Below, one piece after another: positions 35,663 through 45,319 of a stretch of 64,000 bases of DNA. How positions within the stretch are numbered: the first letter of the stretch is position 1; each line of letters opens with the position of its first letter. The position numbers were made by a program, and so were the translations under genes. The notes below the pieces were generated by a model, which saw nothing but the letters and a program-made list of their open reading frames with translations, made no database searches and was not told the origin of the DNA. The stretch is from Mageeibacillus sp. (GTDB lineage: Bacteria > Bacillota > Clostridia > Saccharofermentanales > Saccharofermentanaceae): assembly GCA_022484595.1 (NCBI GenBank), contig JAKVLB010000002.1:137635-201634 (forward strand), in the 5' to 3' direction.

Positions 35663-36895
35663 TCAGTTCTTAAACAGCTCGTTGAAACACTTGGTCGCGT
35701 AAGTATCGGTCATGCCCGCTATATAATCCGATACGAAAATCGGCAACGGCATCTCCTGTTCGGAAGCATTCCTCTGCGGATGCGAATCAACAAAATTCGC
35801 AAACTGTCTTATCACGTCGTTTCGCGAGTTTCTTGCCTTGTCTATGTCCTTCACCGCCTCGAAAAAGCTGTCAAAAAGCGCATCGAGCATCATATCGCAA
35901 TACTTCTCATACGTCACAACCTTGGGAGACTTATATATAACGTCGACATTGTTGCGAAGCGCGTTCTCCAGCGCGTCACCCGCTTTGTCTGACATCTTAA
36001 TCTCATTGCGTTCAATGCTGTTCTCAACAATATCTTCCACCAGATAGTTAATTATCTCGGAATTGTTCCCGCCAAGACTGCCGGCGCCCATCGGAAGATT
36101 GAACTCGCTCTCGATTACCCCTGTTCTGAGCGCATCCTCTATGTCTCTGCCGACATACGCAATCTTATCGGCAAAACGTACCACGCAGCCTTCAAGCGTT
36201 GCCGGGAGCTTGCGTCTCCCCTTTGGTATCAGATACGACAGATCATCCTCGCTCTTGTCTTTACACGGCACCAGGACACGCTCCCCGTATGTCTCGCCGC
36301 AATGGCATATAATTCCGTCTCTCACTTCAAACGAGAGATTCAGTCCGAATCCCGAGCCGTGCTTCTCGAGAACATCAAGCACACGAAGACCGTTGGATTC
36401 ATGTTCAAAATAGAGACTGCTGTCACACTCCCTCAGCTTCTTGTTAAGCACCCGCTCTCCGCTGTGCCCGAAAGGTGTATGCCCGACATCGTGTCCAAGC
36501 GCAATCGCCCTTATGAGATCTGTATTCAGATTGAGCGCCGAACCGATGGTCGAGGCAATATACGAAACATATATTACATGCTCCAGTCTTGAACAGATGT
36601 GGTCGTTGGCAGGATTGAAAAAAACCTGCGTTTTGTGTTTGAGCCTCCTGAACGCCTGCGAATAGATAATTCTTCCGAGATCTCTCTCATAACAGTTCCT
36701 TATGGTGCATTCCTGTTCGGGAACAACGCGTCCTCTGCTTGACGTGCTGTGCGCTGCAAAAGATGACAGTTTGCTGTCGCGCATCTCATGAATCAGCTTT
36801 ATCTTGTCGACTGTGACAGGACTTATCCGCTCAGTGCGCTCGAGATCTCTGAAGCTGCCCTGATACATCTCGAAAAGGGATAGATTGTCGCTCAT
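35663..36895 (-). CDS. dgt: Deoxyguanosinetriphosphate triphosphohydrolase-like protein
   Basis: A 410-residue HD-domain dNTPase. The N-terminal segment AFRRLKHKTQVFF and the HD core RLEHVIYVSYIA...LGHDVGHTPFGHSGE (histidines about 105, 145-155) hold the metal ligands. It hydrolyses dNTPs to deoxynucleosides and triphosphate. The start at 36895 is chosen over 36901 because AGGAGG would be only 2 nt before the latter. It is the first gene of a long operon running to thrC. Confidence 0.92.
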   Translation of the reverse strand: MSDNLSLFEMYQGSFRDLERTERISPVTVDKIKLIHEMRDSKLSSFAAHSTSSRGRVVPEQECTIRNCYERDLGRIIYSQAFRRLKHKTQVFFNPANDHICSRLEHVIYVSYIASTIGSALNLNTDLIRAIALGHDVGHTPFGHSGERVLNKKLRECDSSLYFEHESNGLRVLDVLEKHGSGFGLNLSFEVRDGIICHCGETYGERVLVPCKDKSEDDLSYLIPKGRRKLPATLEGCVVRFADKIAYVGRDIEDALRTGVIESEFNLPMGAGSLGGNNSEIINYLVEDIVENSIERNEIKMSDKAGDALENALRNNVDVIYKSPKVVTYEKYCDMMLDALFDSFFEAVKDIDKARNSRNDVIRQFANFVDSHPQRNASEQEMPLPIFVSDYIAGMTDTYATKCFNELFKN

Positions 36896-36946
36896 CGCCA
36901 TTACCTCCTAAACAGAAACATACCTATTTTACTATAAAACTATTGT

Positions 36947-39406
36947 TCAGGCTTTCTTAAGCCCCGCACTGTTTACAAGCATGTTCTTGGTCATTCCTTC
37001 GAAGTCGACACAGACAAGCGCATCTCCTCCGATTTTCTCGACTTTCAGCACCCGTCCTTCGCCAAATCTCGGATGAACTACCGACATATTCGCAACAATA
37101 TCATCAGGTCCCAGAGCGTCTTTCGTATGATTGCCGGCAGCTCCGGAGTTCTTCTTTCTGTCAAAGGTTGAAGCCAGAGCTGACGCAATGGTTCTTCTTG
37201 AGTCATCACGCTGCGGAAGTGCCGCCGAATCTGAATCCGCGGCAGTGTTCTCGCGCTTTGTACCCATAAGATACAGAAGCTCCGGATTTATTTCCTTAAG
37301 AAATCTCGAAGGTCTGTTGCATTGTGTCTGACCGAAAAGCATTCTCTGTCGTGACAGAACCAGAAACAGATTTCTCTTGGCGCGTGTGATTGCCACATAC
37401 ATAAGCCTGCGTTCTTCCTCAATCTCATCCTCACTCTGAATTGAGCGGTAACTCGGAAAAATGCCTTCCTCAAGACCTGTCACGAACACCGCTCCGAATT
37501 CAAGTCCCTTCGAGCTGTGAATTGACATAAGCCTGACAAAATCATCGCTCTCATCGTAATTATCACCTTCCGACATAAGCGCGCAATCGGAAAGGTATAT
37601 CCCGAGAATTCCTTCTGTTGTATCCGATGTCGCGGTGCTCATGTAAGATTCACCGTCGTCTTCCCGAGGCTCAGCCGCAGCGGTATTGCCGTCTTCCGTC
37701 ACGTCTTCACTACGGTGCGCCTTGTCAAACTCCGTGGCTTCAGACAAAAGCTCCTTAAGGTTCTCGACTCGGTCGACGACCTCGCCTTTCTTCTCGCGTT
37801 CCGCGATAATCTCATCTATGATTCCCGATTCATTCTCGACATATTCTACAAACTCGGCAAAATTCTTCTCGCCCATAATGAGCTCATCACGCATACTGTT
37901 TATGCGTCCTGTAAACTCAGAGAGCTTGCCGGCGGCACGGATCAGCTCCGGATACTGCATTGCGGCGCAGGCGGCGTCAAACATGCTTATGTTCTCCGCT
38001 ATGGCGATACCACGGATATGTTCTACAGTAGTGTCTCCAATGCCTCGCTTCGGCACGTTGATTATGCGTTCAAAAGCAATATTGTCCTTGGTATCATTTA
38101 TAAGCCTCAGATAAGCGAAAACGTCCTTTATCTCCTTGCGGTCGTAGAACCTCATTCCTCCGTATACCTTGAACGGAATGCCGGCATTGTGGAAAGCCGA
38201 CTCGATATTACGCGACAGCGCATTCATCCTGTAAAGCACCGCGCAGTCCGAATAGCTGAATTTATTCTTCTCAACCATCATCTTAATCGTGTTTGCAACG
38301 AACCCGGCCTCTCCCGCTCCGGAGTCTGAATTCATCACTATAACCTTATCTCCTGCCGCGCCTTCTGTCCTTAAGGTCTTCTGCTTACGCCTGGTATTGT
38401 TTGAAATAACGCAGTTTGCCGCGTCAAGTATCGTCTTTGTCGAACGGTAATTCTCCTCGAGCTTGATTACCTTTGCCCCGGGAAAATCCTTCTCAAACTT
38501 AAGGATAAGCGTTACATCTGCGCCTCTGAACGAATAGATCGACTGGTCGTCGTCTCCTACCACACAGATATTCTTCTCTCCTGAAGCAAGAAGCATTACA
38601 GCCTTGTACTGCGGAATGTTCGTGTCCTGATACTCATCTACCATTATGTATCTGAATCTTTCCTGGTACTTCGTCCGGATGTCCGGATTGCTGCTCAGCA
38701 GCTTGACCATATTCACAAGGATATCGTCAAAATCCATCGCATTATTCGCCTTGAGTTTGGCATTATACTGTCTGTAGACCTTTGCGCAGTTCTTCAGGAA
38801 ATAATCATTCCCGGCATATTTTTCATATTCTTCAACAGACCTGAGTTTGTTCTTGGCATTCGATATCTCGGCAAGTATTGACCTCGGCTTAAACCTGGAT
38901 TCTTCTACACCGAGCTCCTTCATGGATTCTTTCACAAGCTTGAGCTGATCATCAGAATCTAATATCGTGAAATTACTGTCATAACCTATGCATTCGGCAT
39001 GTCTTCTTAAGATTCTCGCAAAAATGCTGTGGAATGTTCCGCACCATATCTGCTCCGAAGCATCTCCGACAAGAGAGTTGATACGGTCGCGCATCTCTTT
39101 TGCCGCCTTATTGGTAAATGTAATCGCAAGTATTGAATACGGCGGAATATTACAATTCCTCATCATATACGCAATACGGTACGTGATGACGCGGGTCTTG
39201 CCTGAACCTGCACCGGCAAGAATCAAAACAGGACCGTCAATATGAGTTACAGCATCCTTCTGTTCATCGTTAAGCTCGCTCAGCAGCTTGTTCGCATCAG
39301 AATTACCTATGCCCTTATTGCAATAGCCGGAATTCACATGTTCAAGTTCTTCCAACAAATCCGAAGAACCGCCGAAAATTTCATCGTTCAAAAGTATTCT
39401 CTCCAA
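36947..39406 (-). CDS. pcrA: ATP-dependent DNA helicase PcrA/UvrD
   Basis: A superfamily 1A helicase of about 815 residues. Walker A is AGAGSGKTRVI near residue 65, motif II VDEYQDTN near 260, motif III QSIYSFRGAD near 290 and motif VI VAITRAKRNL near 685. The C-terminal 45 residues look like the Tudor-like tail that binds RNA polymerase in PcrA. It acts in repair and in removal of RecA or stalled complexes. The frame opens with TTG at 39406; a TTG at 39391 has GGAGAG 7 nt upstream and is the better start. A Ser/Glu-rich insert lies near residues 580-620. Confidence 0.93.
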   Translation of the reverse strand: MERILLNDEIFGGSSDLLEELEHVNSGYCNKGIGNSDANKLLSELNDEQKDAVTHIDGPVLILAGAGSGKTRVITYRIAYMMRNCNIPPYSILAITFTNKAAKEMRDRINSLVGDASEQIWCGTFHSIFARILRRHAECIGYDSNFTILDSDDQLKLVKESMKELGVEESRFKPRSILAEISNAKNKLRSVEEYEKYAGNDYFLKNCAKVYRQYNAKLKANNAMDFDDILVNMVKLLSSNPDIRTKYQERFRYIMVDEYQDTNIPQYKAVMLLASGEKNICVVGDDDQSIYSFRGADVTLILKFEKDFPGAKVIKLEENYRSTKTILDAANCVISNNTRRKQKTLRTEGAAGDKVIVMNSDSGAGEAGFVANTIKMMVEKNKFSYSDCAVLYRMNALSRNIESAFHNAGIPFKVYGGMRFYDRKEIKDVFAYLRLINDTKDNIAFERIINVPKRGIGDTTVEHIRGIAIAENISMFDAACAAMQYPELIRAAGKLSEFTGRINSMRDELIMGEKNFAEFVEYVENESGIIDEIIAEREKKGEVVDRVENLKELLSEATEFDKAHRSEDVTEDGNTAAAEPREDDGESYMSTATSDTTEGILGIYLSDCALMSEGDNYDESDDFVRLMSIHSSKGLEFGAVFVTGLEEGIFPSYRSIQSEDEIEEERRLMYVAITRAKRNLFLVLSRQRMLFGQTQCNRPSRFLKEINPELLYLMGTKRENTAADSDSAALPQRDDSRRTIASALASTFDRKKNSGAAGNHTKDALGPDDIVANMSVVHPRFGEGRVLKVEKIGGDALVCVDFEGMTKNMLVNSAGLKKA

Positions 39407-39455
39407 ACTGTTTGTTTTTTGTCTTAAGATTATATCAGTTTTTGTGCGTTAATAA

Positions 39456-39484
39456 TTGGACATAAATCGGCAAATGGATATAAT
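39456..39484 (+). promoter_or_regulatory. Promoter of ktrBA, start codon at the expected +1
   Basis: TTGGAC (39456-39461), 17-bp spacer, perfect TATAAT (39479-39484). The ktrB ATG at 39491 begins 6 nt after the -10 element, so transcription should start at or next to the A of the ATG. Confidence 0.7.
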
Positions 39485-39490
39485 TGTCAT

Positions 39491-40831
39491 ATGCAAAACA
39501 GAGAAAATATAAAACAACATAAATTAACCGGAGCGCAGACGATTCTTCTGGGCTTTTTTTTACTAATCCTTATCGGGATGATTCTTCTTATGCTTCCCGT
39601 TGCCTCACGCGACCGCAACTGGACAATGCCGATTGATGCGCTTTTCACCGCTACCTCGGCAAGCTGCGTTACAGGTCTTGTTGTACGGGACACACAGACC
39701 ACATGGACACTTTTCGGGCAGGTTGTCATCATATTGCTCATTCAGGTAGGCGGAATGGGAGTCGTCACAATGACGACCACACTCAACAGACTGACCGGCA
39801 GACGCATAGGACTCAAAGCAAGAACTACAATGCAGGAAGCAGTTTCCGCGCCTAACCTTGGCGGAATCGTAAAATATACAAGATTCATCTTTATCGGATG
39901 TGCCTTCTTCGAGACGCTCGGAGCTCTCGCGATGGCGCCTGTCTTTATTAAGGACTTCGGTGTGGCACGCGGCATCTGGTATGCGATATTCACATCTATA
40001 TCGGCTTTTTGCAACGCGGGCTTTGACCTCGACGGGTCCTACGGTCCGTTCTCTTCACTCACTCATTACGCGGATAATCCGGTCATTATAATCACTGTCG
40101 TCTGTCTTATACTTACCGGCGGCCTCGGCTTCCTCACATGGCGCGACATAAGAGATCACGGTCTGCGGTTCCGCCGATACAGCACACAAAGCAAGATAAT
40201 CATTATTATGGAACTGATACTGGTTATCGTTCCGTCGGTAATTCTGTTTTTTGCCGAGTACAGCAATCTGCCGCTCGGCGAGCGCATTCTCTCTTCACTT
40301 CTTCAGGCCGTGACACCGAGAACGGCAGGTTTCAACTCAACCGACTACAACAACTTCTCGGACTCCGGCATCGTAATGACAATTATTCTGATGCTGATAG
40401 GCGGCGCTCCTGGTTCTACTGCAGGCGGTATGAAGATCACCACTGTCGCCGTTCTTTTCGTATCTATGATATCGGTTTTCCGCCATGAGAAATCCCCCGC
40501 TATATTCAAACGTACAATTCCTAATGATGTCGTGTCAAACGCAGTATCAGTTTTTCTTCTATACCTGATACTTCCCACAACAGGCGCGATGCTGATAAGC
40601 AGAATCGAAGACATACCTTTCCTCTCGACCATGTTCGAGAGTGCGTCTGCCGTTGCTACCGTCGGACTCACGATGGGAATTACTTCGACTCTCACCACTG
40701 TCTCAAAGGCAATACTGATAATTCTTATGTATACGGGACGTGTCGGCGGACTTACACTTGTTTTCGCCGCTATCTCACGCAAATCATTCGGCAACAGGGA
40801 ATATCCAAAGGATAATGTGGCAGTCGGCTGA
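39491..40831 (+). CDS. ktrB: Potassium (Na+-dependent) transporter subunit KtrB/TrkH family
   Basis: A 446-residue TrkH/KtrB channel-like transporter. All four filter loops with their conserved glycines are visible: SASCVTGLV (near 57), SAFCNAGFD (near 175), TPRTAGFNS (near 278) and ASAVATVGLTM (near 385). The gene lacks a clear ribosome site, and its start lies 6 nt after a consensus -10 element, which predicts a leaderless mRNA. It is followed after 23 nt by the regulatory subunit. It is divergent from pcrA, with only 84 bp between them; no c-di-AMP riboswitch fits there. Confidence 0.95.
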   Translation: MQNRENIKQHKLTGAQTILLGFFLLILIGMILLMLPVASRDRNWTMPIDALFTATSASCVTGLVVRDTQTTWTLFGQVVIILLIQVGGMGVVTMTTTLNRLTGRRIGLKARTTMQEAVSAPNLGGIVKYTRFIFIGCAFFETLGALAMAPVFIKDFGVARGIWYAIFTSISAFCNAGFDLDGSYGPFSSLTHYADNPVIIITVVCLILTGGLGFLTWRDIRDHGLRFRRYSTQSKIIIIMELILVIVPSVILFFAEYSNLPLGERILSSLLQAVTPRTAGFNSTDYNNFSDSGIVMTIILMLIGGAPGSTAGGMKITTVAVLFVSMISVFRHEKSPAIFKRTIPNDVVSNAVSVFLLYLILPTTGAMLISRIEDIPFLSTMFESASAVATVGLTMGITSTLTTVSKAILIILMYTGRVGGLTLVFAAISRKSFGNREYPKDNVAVG

Positions 40832-40854
40832 CCCCGGCGGAAAGGAACAACATT

Positions 40855-41508
40855 ATGAAAAGCATACTGGTAATCGGAATAGGACTCTTCGGAAGACTGC
40901 TCATAAAGCAGCTGGACAAAGCAGGTGACGAGATTCTCGCGATAGACAAGTCAGAGGAGCGTCTAGAACCGGTTTTGCCTTTTGTAACCAACTCCCTGAT
41001 CGGCGACTCAACAAATGAGGATTTCATCAAATCCATCGGCGTAGGCAATTTTGATGTCTGCATTGTGGCAATCGGCGATAATTTCCAGGCTTCACTGGAG
41101 ACAACTTCACTTCTTAAAGACTACGGGGCAAAATTTGTAGTGGCCCGCGCTTCGCGTCTAGTTCACGAGAAATTTCTTCTCCGTAACGGCGCCGATTCTG
41201 TTGTTTTCCCTGAGAAACAGCTCGCTCAATGGACTGCCGTACGCTACAGTTCAAGCACAATTGTGGATTACCTGGACTACCCCGGTGATTATTCTATTTT
41301 TGAAGTCAAGATTCCTGAAGAATGGATAGGAAAGAACCTCATAGAACTTGAGATCAGAAGCAAGCTGCACCTTAACATTCTTTCGCTGAGGCGCAGCGGT
41401 GAACAGATTGTCGACTTCCCGGCCGATACCGTGTTCAGTGCCGGCGATACCATTACGGTATTCGGCGCAGACAGAGACCTTAAGAAGCACCTGCATCTGA
41501 ATTATTGA
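40855..41508 (+). CDS. ktrA: Potassium uptake regulatory subunit KtrA (RCK domain)
   Basis: A 217-residue cytosolic ring protein that gates KtrB. The N-terminal RCK-N Rossmann domain opens with ILVIGIGLFGRLL and has the acidic strand-2 end (LAIDKSEERL) that binds the ribose of ATP/ADP or NAD. The RCK-C domain follows from about residue 135 and is the usual c-di-AMP target in Firmicutes. An AAAGGA site is 9 nt before the start. Confidence 0.94.
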   Translation: MKSILVIGIGLFGRLLIKQLDKAGDEILAIDKSEERLEPVLPFVTNSLIGDSTNEDFIKSIGVGNFDVCIVAIGDNFQASLETTSLLKDYGAKFVVARASRLVHEKFLLRNGADSVVFPEKQLAQWTAVRYSSSTIVDYLDYPGDYSIFEVKIPEEWIGKNLIELEIRSKLHLNILSLRRSGEQIVDFPADTVFSAGDTITVFGADRDLKKHLHLNY

Positions 41509-41567
41509 CGGGAACCGGCGTCAGCCTTATTTATTCTCGTAAATTCGCAATGAAACTCAAGAGCATA

Positions 41568-41604
41568 CAAAAAGCCGGCAGATTACCTGCCGGCTTTACT
41601 TTTT
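41568..41604. terminator. Bidirectional terminator between ktrA and ackA
   Basis: AAAGCCGGCAG pairs with CTGCCGGCTTT, with A-rich and T-rich flanks on both sides, between two convergent genes. Confidence 0.9.
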
Positions 41605-41626
41605 ACAGGATTTACCCCGTTATCTT

Positions 41627-42820
41627 TCAGATAAGAGCCTTTGTCTCCTGCGCGATAGCAAGTTCCTCGTTGGTAGGAATCACGCATACCGTAACCTTAG
41701 AGCCCGGCTTGGAAATAATTGCTTCCTTGCCTCTTAATCCGGTATTGACAGAATCATCAATCTCGATTCCCATAAACTCCAGATCTTTGCAGATGGCAGC
41801 TCTCATATGGTCCGTGTTCTCGCCGATGCCTGCCGTAAATACAACAACATCAACTCCGCCCATAGCGGCCGCGTATGAACCGATGATCTTCTTGCCCTGG
41901 TACGCAAACATATCAAGTGCAAGCTGAGCTCTCTCATTACCTTCTTTGGCTGCCTTCTCCAAATCGCGGAAATCTGAAGAAACTCCGGATATTCCCTGGA
42001 CACCGCTCTTCTTGTTAAGAAGATTATCCATCTCATCAGGACTAAGGCCTTCCTTCTTCATTATGAAAGGAACTATGGCCGGGTCAATATCTCCGGTTCT
42101 TGTACCCATACAGATACCTGCAAGCGGTGTGAGTCCCATCGATGTATCCTGGCACTTGCCGTCCTTGACAGCCGCGAAAGACGAACCGTTGCCGAGATGG
42201 CAGGTTACAATCTTAAGATCCTCGTACTTCTTTCCGAGGAAGTCCGCGACTCTGTGGCTTACATAACGGTGTGACGTACCGTGGAAGCCGTAACGGCGGA
42301 TCGAATACTTCTCGTAGTATTCGTAAGGAAGCGCATACATATATGCCTTCGGCGGCATTGTCTGATGGAACGCGGTATCGAAAACAGCGACCTGCGGAGT
42401 TCCCTTCGGCAGTACAGCTTCGCAAGCCTCAATACCTATAAGGTTTGCCGGGTTGTGAAGAGGTCCGAGCGGGAAGCACTCCCTGATGACTCTCTTGACG
42501 TCATCATCAACAATTACGGAAGCACTGTAATACTTTCCGCCATGGAGGACTCTGTGTCCTACCGCTGCTATCTCGGAGATGTCTGAGATAACGCCGTGTG
42601 TCTTGTCCACAAGCGCATCAAGAATCATCTTAACCGCTACCTTGTGATCCGGCATCGGGTCTGTACTTACAAACTCATCCTTGCCTGTAGGCTTGAATGT
42701 AAGCTTACCGTCAATTCCGATTCTCTCGGCATTTCCCTTTGCGAGAACCGTTCCGTTGTCTATATCGAAAAGCTGGAATTTTGCAGAAGAGCTTCCGCAG
42801 TTAATTACCAAAATATTCAT
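41627..42820 (-). CDS. ackA: Acetate kinase
   Basis: A 397-residue acetate kinase making ATP and acetate from acetyl phosphate. The first signature is [17 protein letters not shown] at the N-terminus and the second, ASK-fold signature, [10 protein letters not shown] near residue 178. GGAGT lies 7 nt before the start. It follows pta after 24 nt, the standard acetate-forming pair of fermenting clostridia. Confidence 0.96.
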   Translation of the reverse strand: MNILVINCGSSSAKFQLFDIDNGTVLAKGNAERIGIDGKLTFKPTGKDEFVSTDPMPDHKVAVKMILDALVDKTHGVISDISEIAAVGHRVLHGGKYYSASVIVDDDVKRVIRECFPLGPLHNPANLIGIEACEAVLPKGTPQVAVFDTAFHQTMPPKAYMYALPYEYYEKYSIRRYGFHGTSHRYVSHRVADFLGKKYEDLKIVTCHLGNGSSFAAVKDGKCQDTSMGLTPLAGICMGTRTGDIDPAIVPFIMKKEGLSPDEMDNLLNKKSGVQGISGVSSDFRDLEKAAKEGNERAQLALDMFAYQGKKIIGSYAAAMGGVDVVVFTAGIGENTDHMRAAICKDLEFMGIEIDDSVNTGLRGKEAIISKPGSKVTVCVIPTNEELAIAQETKALI

Positions 42821-42844
42821 TAATTCACTCCTTAACCGGTCTTA

Positions 42845-43843
42845 TCAACCCTGCATCTGTGCCTGAACCGCTGTAATCGCAATAACACCGGCAATGTCCT
42901 TGGAAGAGCATCCGCGCGATAAATCATTTACCGGCTTTGCGATGCCCTGACACATAGGTCCGTAAGCCTCGGCCTTTGCAAGTCTCTGTACGAGCTTGTA
43001 GCCGATGTTGCCCGCGTCAAGGTTAGGGAAAATAAGAACGTTGGCTTTGCCTGCGACTTCAGAACCGGGAGCCTTTGAAGCACCTACGGAAGCAACCATT
43101 GCAGCATCCGCCTGAATCTCACCGTCAATCTTAAACTGCGGATAATCAGCCTTTGCAATCTTTGTTGCCTCTGCTACCTTGGTCACGTCGTCATGCTTGG
43201 CGCTTCCCATCGTGGAATATGAAAGCATGGCTACCATCGGGTCTGCACCGACCAATGCCTTGAAGGATTCAGCGGACGATCCTGCGATAGCAGCAAGTTC
43301 CTCTGATGTAGGGTTCTGATTCAAACCGCAATCGCCGAAAACGAATGTACCGTTATAACCAAGCGTGCAGTCCGGAATTACCATTACGAAGAAAGCGGAA
43401 ACGAGCTTTGTGCCCGGCTTTGTCTTAATAATCTGAAGCGACGGTCTGAGTGTATTTGCCGTTGAATGGCATGCGCCGGATACGATTCCGTCTCCGTCAC
43501 CCATCTTGACCATCATGCATGCATAATACATGTAGTCGCCGAGAAGTGATTCTCTGGCCTGCTCAGGTGTCATTCCCTTTGCCTTGCGAAGTTCATAAAA
43601 GCCATCAATGTACTGCTGTGTCTTCTCATATGTAAACGGATTGATAATAGTAGCCTTTGACACGTCAAGTCCCTTGCTGTTTGCCTCAATCTCTTCGGGT
43701 TTTCCGATGATAATCAGGTCAGCAATATCCTCTGAAAGGATTTCAGCTGCAGCCTCGAAAGTTCTTCTGTCCATTGACTCAGGAAGAATAATCGTCTTCT
43801 TGTCAGATTTTGCTCTGGCTTTAATGTCATCAATAAATGCCAT
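42845..43843 (-). CDS. pta: Phosphate acetyltransferase
   Basis: A 332-residue short-form Pta, converting acetyl-CoA and phosphate to acetyl phosphate. Characteristic segments are ILPESMDRRTFEAAAE at the start, the DGIVSGACHSTANTLRP motif near residue 120 and the C-terminal VNDLSRGCSSKDI. GAGGAGA lies 6 nt upstream. The promoter is at 43887-43915. Confidence 0.95.
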   Translation of the reverse strand: MAFIDDIKARAKSDKKTIILPESMDRRTFEAAAEILSEDIADLIIIGKPEEIEANSKGLDVSKATIINPFTYEKTQQYIDGFYELRKAKGMTPEQARESLLGDYMYYACMMVKMGDGDGIVSGACHSTANTLRPSLQIIKTKPGTKLVSAFFVMVIPDCTLGYNGTFVFGDCGLNQNPTSEELAAIAGSSAESFKALVGADPMVAMLSYSTMGSAKHDDVTKVAEATKIAKADYPQFKIDGEIQADAAMVASVGASKAPGSEVAGKANVLIFPNLDAGNIGYKLVQRLAKAEAYGPMCQGIAKPVNDLSRGCSSKDIAGVIAITAVQAQMQG

Positions 43844-43886
43844 GGTCGTCTCTCCTCACTTATTAAATAATAAATAAACCTTAGCA

Positions 43887-43915
43887 AGTATACTCTTTGT
43901 ATTTTAGGTTTTCAA
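43887..43915 (-). promoter_or_regulatory. Promoter of pta-ackA
   Basis: Minus strand TTGAAA (43910-43915), 17-bp spacer, TATACT (43887-43892), 44 nt before the pta start. Confidence 0.65.
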
Positions 43916-43926
43916 TTAAAAGACCG

Positions 43927-45255
43927 TCATCCGACACTAAGTCTTACGGACAAATTTTCGCCTGCATAGAACACGTAACGGCCGTTCTCCTCGCGATATA
44001 TCATATAAAGTGCGGGGCTCGACGATTTGGACGCCACACGCGAGCCGACGCACCTGCAGAGCGCATTATACAGGTCTTTGTCACCCATATAGAAAGCGAC
44101 CATCATCGCGTCGGGATAGGCCTCAACCGCCTCTGTTCCGCTGTAGTTGCCGGTTGTTATGTAGTAATAGGTGTCAATTATGCCGGTGTTGAGCACAAGA
44201 TTGCGCAGGCTGTTATACGATGCTTCGTCAAGCTGTCCCATCTCCGCGAGATTGCGCATCGTCGCCACAGATTCCGACACACTTATCGCGGCGTCTTCCT
44301 CACTTGTGTAGATATAGCTCACACTGCCGTCAGTCACGGTATAGGCGTAGGCGTAGAGCGGAATATCTGCATTTGCAATTCCGCCCTGTACTGTCGCCAG
44401 CGCGCTGTCGTAGCTGCCCTGCGGCAGAAGATTGTTGTGTTCCAGATCGTATATCAGCTTAAGTCTGACGTTCGACAGCTTCACTCCGCTGACACTGGCA
44501 TCTTCTTCATTGCGTGACACTTCTTCGTTCTGATCCTCGCCGACAAGTGCTCCGTATATCTGTTCGAGGCTCGCGTCCCCGCCGTCCCCGTTCCCGTTTC
44601 CGTCGGAATCATCGACACTTGCATACATCGTATCAACATAGTGCGCGACTGTAAGCGACTCGGGCACTATCTGCCCGTCAGTGTCAAAAAGCTTTCCCGT
44701 GAGCGCTTTTATCGCTACATAATCATCACTTGTACCGTAAACCGCATAGTACTCAAGGTACGCCTCAAGCCAGTCAAGGTTATCCTCTTCTGCAGTTATA
44801 TCTTCATCACTTCCGATGCGGCTCAGATACAACCCGCTATCCGTGGCGAAACGCTCATTGACGGTATTCTTAAGTCTGGCAGCACTGCTTCTGTTGCCGG
44901 CCCTTACATAACAGCTCAGCAATGCTGCCTGATCTGACAGATCATATATACCCGATTCCGACGCCTCCTGCGTAACCAGTCTGCCGGCTATGGTATATGA
45001 AGTCGGAATCAGCACGCCGTCCGATGCGCCGGTGACCATAAGGCTCTGCGTTTTGCTCCAGAGATAATCGCTGACTATATTGTTGTCAGCCGCAAGCTGC
45101 TGCCAGTCGTAATCCGGCGAAGCCGTATCGTAAAGAGTTATTTTCGACGCATTGCCGTATGTCTTTGCGTAGTAAAGATACCCTCCGGTCATAACCGCAA
45201 GCGCGGCAACAACCGCCGCCGTAATAATTATCTGCCTGCGTGTGAAACGCTTCAT
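43927..45255 (-). CDS. Membrane-anchored protein, GH8-like six-hairpin fold possible
   Basis: About 442 residues with a basic N-terminus (KRFTRRQ) and one TM or signal-anchor helix (about 10-30). The rest is outside and rich in helices with repeated motifs of D/Y/W, for example NLDWLEAYLEYYAVYG near residue 165, suggesting an (alpha/alpha)6 barrel as in GH8 glycosidases. A low-complexity acidic loop (DDSDGNGNGDGGD) interrupts it near 220. The candidate GH8 catalytic residues cannot be assigned. The ATG at 45255 is preferred to a GTG at 45270. It is divergent from tmcAL. Confidence 0.65.
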   Translation of the reverse strand: MKRFTRRQIIITAAVVAALAVMTGGYLYYAKTYGNASKITLYDTASPDYDWQQLAADNNIVSDYLWSKTQSLMVTGASDGVLIPTSYTIAGRLVTQEASESGIYDLSDQAALLSCYVRAGNRSSAARLKNTVNERFATDSGLYLSRIGSDEDITAEEDNLDWLEAYLEYYAVYGTSDDYVAIKALTGKLFDTDGQIVPESLTVAHYVDTMYASVDDSDGNGNGDGGDASLEQIYGALVGEDQNEEVSRNEEDASVSGVKLSNVRLKLIYDLEHNNLLPQGSYDSALATVQGGIANADIPLYAYAYTVTDGSVSYIYTSEEDAAISVSESVATMRNLAEMGQLDEASYNSLRNLVLNTGIIDTYYYITTGNYSGTEAVEAYPDAMMVAFYMGDKDLYNALCRCVGSRVASKSSSPALYMIYREENGRYVFYAGENLSVRLSVG

Positions 45256-45319
45256 TGCACAACTGCCCACCTTTGAAATATAATCTTTAGAAATTATACC
45301 AATAGAAAGGCGGGCTGCA

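Noticed and set aside
39407-39490. A c-di-AMP (ydaO) riboswitch before ktrB
   Set aside because: The gap is only 84 bp, and the promoter lies 6 bp before the start codon, so there is no room for an RNA leader.
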